Of a stretch of 10,096 bases of DNA, positions 6,735 through 10,096 are shown piece by piece. Made by a program: the position numbers and the translations under genes. Under the pieces are notes generated by a model. That model worked only from the letters and a program-made list of their open reading frames with translations, ran no database searches and was not told the origin of the DNA. The first letter of the stretch is position 1. The number at the start of each line of letters is the position of its first letter. This stretch comes from an uncultured Oscillibacter sp. (GTDB lineage Bacteria; Bacillota; Clostridia; Oscillospirales; Oscillospiraceae): assembly GCA_948435975.1 (NCBI GenBank), contig CAOJHG010000042.1:1-10096 (forward strand), given 5' to 3'.

Positions 6735-7595
6735 TCAGACGGACTTGATAAACTCGTCCAGCATCTTCACAAAAGCCTCTCTCGTCTCCGGGCTGTCCCA
6801 GTGGACGTTGTGACTTCCGCCCTCAATGGTCTTGCAGGTCAAATCACAGCCGGTCAGTCCCGCCTTCAAAGCCTCCTGGTCCGCCTCCGGGAAAATATCG
6901 TCCTTCGACGCCCAGATTACCTGTACCTTCCCGGAAACCCTGCCGATGTTAAATGCGTTCAGACCGGTAATCAGCCAGTTCCAAACGGGATAGGGCATCT
7001 GCCGCACGTGCTCCAGCGTGGCCTCCCGGAAAGCGGCGCTGTCGTTGCTGGTATCCGCCCAGCCCTGGAGGAAGCTCTCCGGCATTTTCTGTTCCGCGCT
7101 GTAGCCGTTGACGCCCAAGTATTCTTTCCCATCTCCGTCGTGGGCCCACTTCAAGACCTCGCTGGTGGCACAGCAGACCGTGGATTCCAGCAGCGTGGTG
7201 GACAAAAGCCGTTCTGGAGCCTGGAGATTCATCAGTTGAGCAATCAGGGAGCCAAGAGAATGCCCCGCCACATGGGTTTTCTCCAGTCCCACCGCGTCCA
7301 TAAAGGCGAACATGTCGTCCCGGTGCGTCTCCACGGCATAGCCGCCGGGGCCAGGGTCGGGCTTGTCCGTCTTGCCGTTGCCCCGGTATTCCGGCACGTA
7401 GACCCGATAGCCCAGATTCGCCAGCATGGGGGCCACCTGCGTCCAGGAGATGCGCCCGTCGGTAACGCCGTGAATCAGCAGGACGGGGACGCCGTCCTCA
7501 GGGCCGCAGACGCAATAAGCCATCTGGATGCCAGTGGGAAGGGATACAAATTTTTCTGTCCAGGGCACTTGAATGTAATCCGCATAGCTCTTCAT
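6735..7595 (-). CDS. Alpha/beta-fold hydrolase
   Basis: Soluble hydrolase of the alpha/beta-fold superfamily, 286 residues, full length. Oxyanion loop LLIHGVTDG (39-47), YRGNGKTDKP (70-79) as the usual post-strand-4 motif, nucleophile elbow GHSLGS with Ser113, acid in ASKDDIFP (most likely Asp232), and catalytic His262 in GGSHNVHWDSPE. The lid region (about 135-215) is helical and shows no diagnostic motif. No signal peptide, so it acts in the cytoplasm. The start ATG (7593-7595) has AGGGAGGA at 7601-7608. It lies 33 bases downstream of eutH on the same strand, almost certainly the same transcript, so it may act on what EutH imports or on a product of it. The substrate (ester, amide, C-C bond or halide) cannot be told from sequence. 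Confidence 0.9.
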   Translation of the reverse strand: MKSYADYIQVPWTEKFVSLPTGIQMAYCVCGPEDGVPVLLIHGVTDGRISWTQVAPMLANLGYRVYVPEYRGNGKTDKPDPGPGGYAVETHRDDMFAFMDAVGLEKTHVAGHSLGSLIAQLMNLQAPERLLSTTLLESTVCCATSEVLKWAHDGDGKEYLGVNGYSAEQKMPESFLQGWADTSNDSAAFREATLEHVRQMPYPVWNWLITGLNAFNIGRVSGKVQVIWASKDDIFPEADQEALKAGLTGCDLTCKTIEGGSHNVHWDSPETREAFVKMLDEFIKSV

Positions 7596-7628
7596 AAAAA
7601 TCCTCCCTATATATTCAGCAGGTCCCGG

Positions 7629-8747
7629 TCATTTCGCCAGCCTGGCCTTGATTTCCTCGCTCTGCTTCACCTCGTTGGAAAGGTCCCGGGTCATCAGGAA
7701 GCCCAGCACCATCGCCAGCACGCCGCCCACAACCTTGCCTGCAATCAGCGGCATAATCATGGCGGGATATACGCCGGCGGTAAAGCCCAGATGGTCACCC
7801 AGGATGCAGGCGGCAGGGACCATAACGGCGATGTTGATGACCTTGCCCCGGTTGTCCATATCCTTATACATAACGTACACTGGAACGCCGTTGGCCAGGT
7901 CGATGATGAGCCCGGCGATAGAGGTGGAATTCAAGCCCGCCTTCTCTCCCAGCGCCTTCAAGGGCTTATCCAGCACACGAAGCAGCAGGTACAAAATCGG
8001 CAGCGTACCCATCAGGACCACCGCTACGGAACCCACAACGCCCATGGCCTCGCTGATGGGAGCCATGCCGGGAATCAGGACAATGCCGGTGAGGGACTCG
8101 AAGCCCGCCGCAATCAGGCCAATCAGGATGATGATGGTGATGATCTGTCCGAAGATGGTACAGCCCTTAATCATGGCGTTGGGAACCATCTTGATGCCCA
8201 CAGCCAGCAGGACGGAGATAATCAGAATAGGGATGGTGTTAATCAGCAGGCTGGCCACGTTGAAACCAGCCGCCAGACCGCCCACGAAGGAGCCCACAGG
8301 AACGGTAATCAGGCCAATCAGAACGCCCTTGGCAAAGAAGGGCTGGTCCTCCTTTTCAATCATGCTCAGGCCCACGGGGATGATGAACACAATGGCGCAG
8401 CCCAGCATTGCCGCAACGACAATACCGGAATATAAGCCCATTTCCGGGTCTACGGCCAGCTCTGTCGCCAGGGGATAGCCGCCCATATCACAGGCCAGGA
8501 TAGAGCCGAACATTGCGGGGTCAATGTGAATCGCGTTGCACAAAGGCGTAACCACAGGGCCAATCCAACTGGAGATTGCCGGGGCCAGGCAGATAATGCC
8601 CGCCATGCCGATTGCCAGAGGCCCCATGTTATTCAGGCCCTCTTCAAATTTCTCGCCTACGCCCAGTTTATTGCCGATAATCTTGTCAACGCCGCCGATG
8701 ATAATGCCAACGGCCATGATGAACATGATAATTTGATCGAATGACAT
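7629..8747 (-). CDS. eutH: EutH-family ethanolamine permease
   Basis: Inner-membrane permease of the EutH family, 372 residues with about 10-11 hydrophobic segments. EutH brings ethanolamine into the cell, mainly when it is scarce or protonated. Recognised by the N-terminal IIMFIMAVGIIIGGVDKIIGNKLGVGEKFEEG (6-37), ACDMGGYPLATELA (85-98), MGLYSGIVVAAMLG (103-116), GDHLGFTAGVYPAMIMPLIAGK (317-338) and the charged C-terminal tail, all typical of EutH. The start ATG (8745-8747) has only a moderate ribosome site, GAGAGG, 6 bases upstream. It is the first gene of a pair with the alpha/beta hydrolase and is separated from the upstream aminotransferase by a strong terminator. No EutABC, EutS/L/K/M/N or other microcompartment genes are in this window, which is odd for eutH. 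Family assignment is firm; transport of ethanolamine itself is inferred. Confidence 0.9.
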   Translation of the reverse strand: MSFDQIIMFIMAVGIIIGGVDKIIGNKLGVGEKFEEGLNNMGPLAIGMAGIICLAPAISSWIGPVVTPLCNAIHIDPAMFGSILACDMGGYPLATELAVDPEMGLYSGIVVAAMLGCAIVFIIPVGLSMIEKEDQPFFAKGVLIGLITVPVGSFVGGLAAGFNVASLLINTIPILIISVLLAVGIKMVPNAMIKGCTIFGQIITIIILIGLIAAGFESLTGIVLIPGMAPISEAMGVVGSVAVVLMGTLPILYLLLRVLDKPLKALGEKAGLNSTSIAGLIIDLANGVPVYVMYKDMDNRGKVINIAVMVPAACILGDHLGFTAGVYPAMIMPLIAGKVVGGVLAMVLGFLMTRDLSNEVKQSEEIKARLAK

Positions 8748-8823
8748 ATGCAGCCTCTCTTTCTTTCACTGTTTTCCTTTCCCGCCGCTTCCGCCTCTCT
8801 GGAAAAAATTAAATACGTCTTTG

Positions 8824-8864
8824 AAAAAAGGCAAATCGGAGCTTGAATTCCTCTCCGCTTTGCC
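8824..8864 (-). terminator. Rho-independent terminator between aminotransferase and eutH
   Basis: GGCAAATCGGAG (8830-8841) pairs with CTCCGCTTTGCC (8853-8864) over 12 positions with a single mismatch and an 11-base loop. On the minus strand it is followed by six T (8824-8829). It begins 14 bases after the aminotransferase stop. It should largely separate that transcript from eutH unless termination is leaky. No strong separate eutH promoter was found: a TTTAAT -10-like element follows TTGCCT at a short 15-base spacing. Confidence 0.88.
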
Positions 8865-8878
8865 AGGTAAAAATTTTC

Positions 8879-9960
8879 TTACTTCTTCATTTTGTTCAGG
8901 ACAACCTCTAACACTTCCAGCATGTTCAGGCAATCCTGCTCGTAAATCTCGCCCATGTTGGCCACCTGAATCATGCCCTGCTTGCCGTAGTCGCCCTTGC
9001 CGATATAGAATGTGTAGCCCCGGAGCATCATTTCGTCAATGAACGCCTGGGCATCAATTCCGGCAGGCAGGAACACGGACGTCACCGTATTGGCAGCCTG
9101 GTCCTCCTCCAGCAGCAGGCGGCAGCCCAGAGCCTTCACGCCGTCCCGGATGATCTTGGCGCAGCGCTGATAGCGGGCGATGCGGCCTGCCAGGGTCTCA
9201 TCCTCCAGAATGTTGGTCAGCGCAACGTTCAGGGGCCAGAACAGGTTCACGTTGGGAGTATTGGGGGTCTGGTGGGTCTCCACGGCGGTGCGGTAGTGCT
9301 TATACAGGCTCAGGTAAACGTTTTTGCACTGGTCCGCAGTCAGGCTCTCCAGCAGGTCCTTCCGGGCGCAGACATAGGCGGAGCCGGGATAAGCGCCCAC
9401 GCACTTGCCGCCCACGCTGGTGCAGATGGCGATGTTGTTCTCCACCACGTCGATATTCTGACCGCCGGCGGCAGAAACGCAGTCCACGCTGAACAGCTTT
9501 CCGTATTTCTTGCACAACTGGCCCACAGCGGAAACAGGGTTAATCATGCTGGTGGAGGTCTCATGGAAGACCATGGCCACGACCTTGACATTAGGATGGT
9601 CCACAATCGCCTTCTCGATCACGGCCAGGTGAAGGCCAGGTCCACCAAGGGGATCTGATACTTGGTAATAATCTCCAGCAGCCGCTCGCCAAACACGCCG
9701 TTGCGGATCAGCAGGACCTCTTCGCCAGGCTGGAAAATAGAAGAGAGCACCGTCTCATTGGCGGACGTGCCGGAACCGGAGACGATTACGCTGTAATAGG
9801 AGTCGTCCGCATTAAACAGGCGCAGGATCTTCTCCTGGGTGTCTACAAACATCTCCTCGAACTCAGGACTGCGGTGGCAGATGTCGTAATGCAGCAGGGA
9901 GCGGCGCACGTTGTCCTTTACCATAACGGGACCGGGGCTGAAAAGTTTGGTCATACTCAT
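8879..9960 (-). pseudogene. Class V (PhnW-like) aminotransferase, frameshifted
   Basis: PLP-dependent class V aminotransferase resembling 2-aminoethylphosphonate-pyruvate transaminase (PhnW), split into two frames. The N-terminal part starts at ATG 9958-9960 (MSMTKLFSPGPVMV) and carries VIVSGSGTSANETVLSS. It runs through IPLVDLAFTW and stops at TGA 9619-9621. The rest is open in the next frame: LAVIEKAIVDHPNVKVVAMVFHETSTS, then FSVDCVSAAGG with the PLP-contacting Asp (codon 9482-9484), and VGGKCVGAYPG with the PLP lysine (codon 9404-9406). Stop at 8879-8881. The family usually has a WGE-type stretch after DLA, so a few residues are missing at the join along with the frame change. Both halves show normal coding sequence, so this is a recent mutation or an assembly error. 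AGGAGG lies 13 bases before the chosen ATG, somewhat far. The amino donor is uncertain. Confidence 0.85.
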
Positions 9961-10002
9961 AGCAAAATCACAACCTCCTGATATTGAAAAATATATGCTG
10001 GG

Positions 10003-10031
10003 CAGAAAGCTGCGGGAAACTGCGCTTTCTG
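10003..10031 (-). promoter_or_regulatory. Hairpin at the 5' end of the aminotransferase leader
   Basis: CAGAAAGC (10003-10010) pairs perfectly with GCTTTCTG (10024-10031) around a 13-base loop. The predicted transcription start (about 10030) falls at its outer edge, so the mRNA would begin with a stem-loop, a common mRNA-stabilising arrangement. No T-run follows directly, so it is unlikely to be an attenuator. Confidence 0.5.
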
Positions 10032-10036
10032 GTCCC

Positions 10037-10065
10037 ATCATATCCCCTTCCGCCTCATCTGTCAA
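10037..10065 (-). promoter_or_regulatory. Near-consensus sigma-70 promoter of the aminotransferase gene
   Basis: On the minus strand a perfect TTGACA (10060-10065) is followed after exactly 17 bases by TATGAT (10037-10042), 5 of 6 matching the -10 consensus. Predicted start is near 10030, about 70 bases before the ATG. This is the strongest housekeeping promoter in the window, suggesting high basal expression of the aminotransferase transcript. Confidence 0.85.
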
Positions 10066-10096
10066 GCAAAGTGGGACAAAGCAGAACCATATAAAA

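Noticed and set aside
6492..8435. Very long open frame (647 codons) on the plus strand
   Set aside because: It runs antisense through the hydrolase and eutH and overlaps the end of the kinase. The translation is low-complexity and rich in His, Gln, Asn and Gly with no family pattern, the expected shadow of GC-rich third positions.
9619..9622. Reading the two aminotransferase halves as two separate genes overlapping by 4 bases, or as programmed frameshifting
   Set aside because: Neither half is a complete PLP enzyme: the family fold needs both. There is no ribosome site before the GTG at 9620-9622 and no slippery heptamer, and residues are also missing at the join, which points to a deletion.
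9961..10065. Upstream extension of the aminotransferase frame to a start at 10065
   Set aside because: That start coincides with the -35 element of a near-consensus promoter. The conserved protein begins at MTKLFSPGPV, so the upstream codons are leader DNA.

Overview
The window looks like a chromosomal segment from a GC-rich anaerobic Firmicute, most likely a gut clostridium of the Oscillospiraceae/Flavonifractor-Intestinimonas type. This is inferred from the clostridial NADP-type glutamate dehydrogenase, strong AGGAGG ribosome sites, an RsiV-type anti-sigma factor, GC-rich third codon positions and AT-rich intergenic spacers. There are no RNA genes, CRISPR arrays, insertion sequences or phage genes. 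Nothing looks recently transferred.

Layout, left to right. (1) The 3' two thirds of gdhA (+) ends at a two-way terminator that it shares with the next, convergent operon. (2) A two-gene ECF sigma factor/RsiV-like anti-sigma operon (-) has start and stop codons overlapping by 4 bases (ATGA). It is preceded by a convincing ECF-type promoter (TCAAAC-N17-CGTC), which suggests autoregulation. (3) A 495-residue APC-family amino acid/amine permease (-) ends in its own terminator just before that promoter. (4) A 249-base AT-rich divergent control region separates it from (5) an AraC-family regulator (+) and a glycerol-kinase-like FGGY kinase (+), probably co-transcribed. The kinase ends at a terminator embedded in a larger inverted repeat. 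(6) Convergent to this, on the minus strand, are a class V aminotransferase of the PhnW type (broken by a frameshift), a terminator, then eutH (ethanolamine permease family) and an alpha/beta hydrolase 33 bases downstream of it. The aminotransferase has a near-consensus sigma-70 promoter with a hairpin at the predicted 5' end of its transcript.

How the genes may work together. GdhA, the APC permease, EutH and the aminotransferase all concern amino-nitrogen or small amino-alcohol uptake and turnover. EutH appears without any of the ethanolamine ammonia-lyase or microcompartment genes in view, next to a PhnW-like transaminase and a hydrolase of unknown substrate. The FGGY kinase keeps most glycerol-kinase residues but lacks two arginines that GlpK uses for polyol and nucleotide binding, so its substrate may not be glycerol. 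The idea of an alternative uptake-and-conversion module for aminoethyl or polyol compounds is inference only. The sigma/anti-sigma pair is probably an independent envelope-stress (lysozyme-type) circuit.
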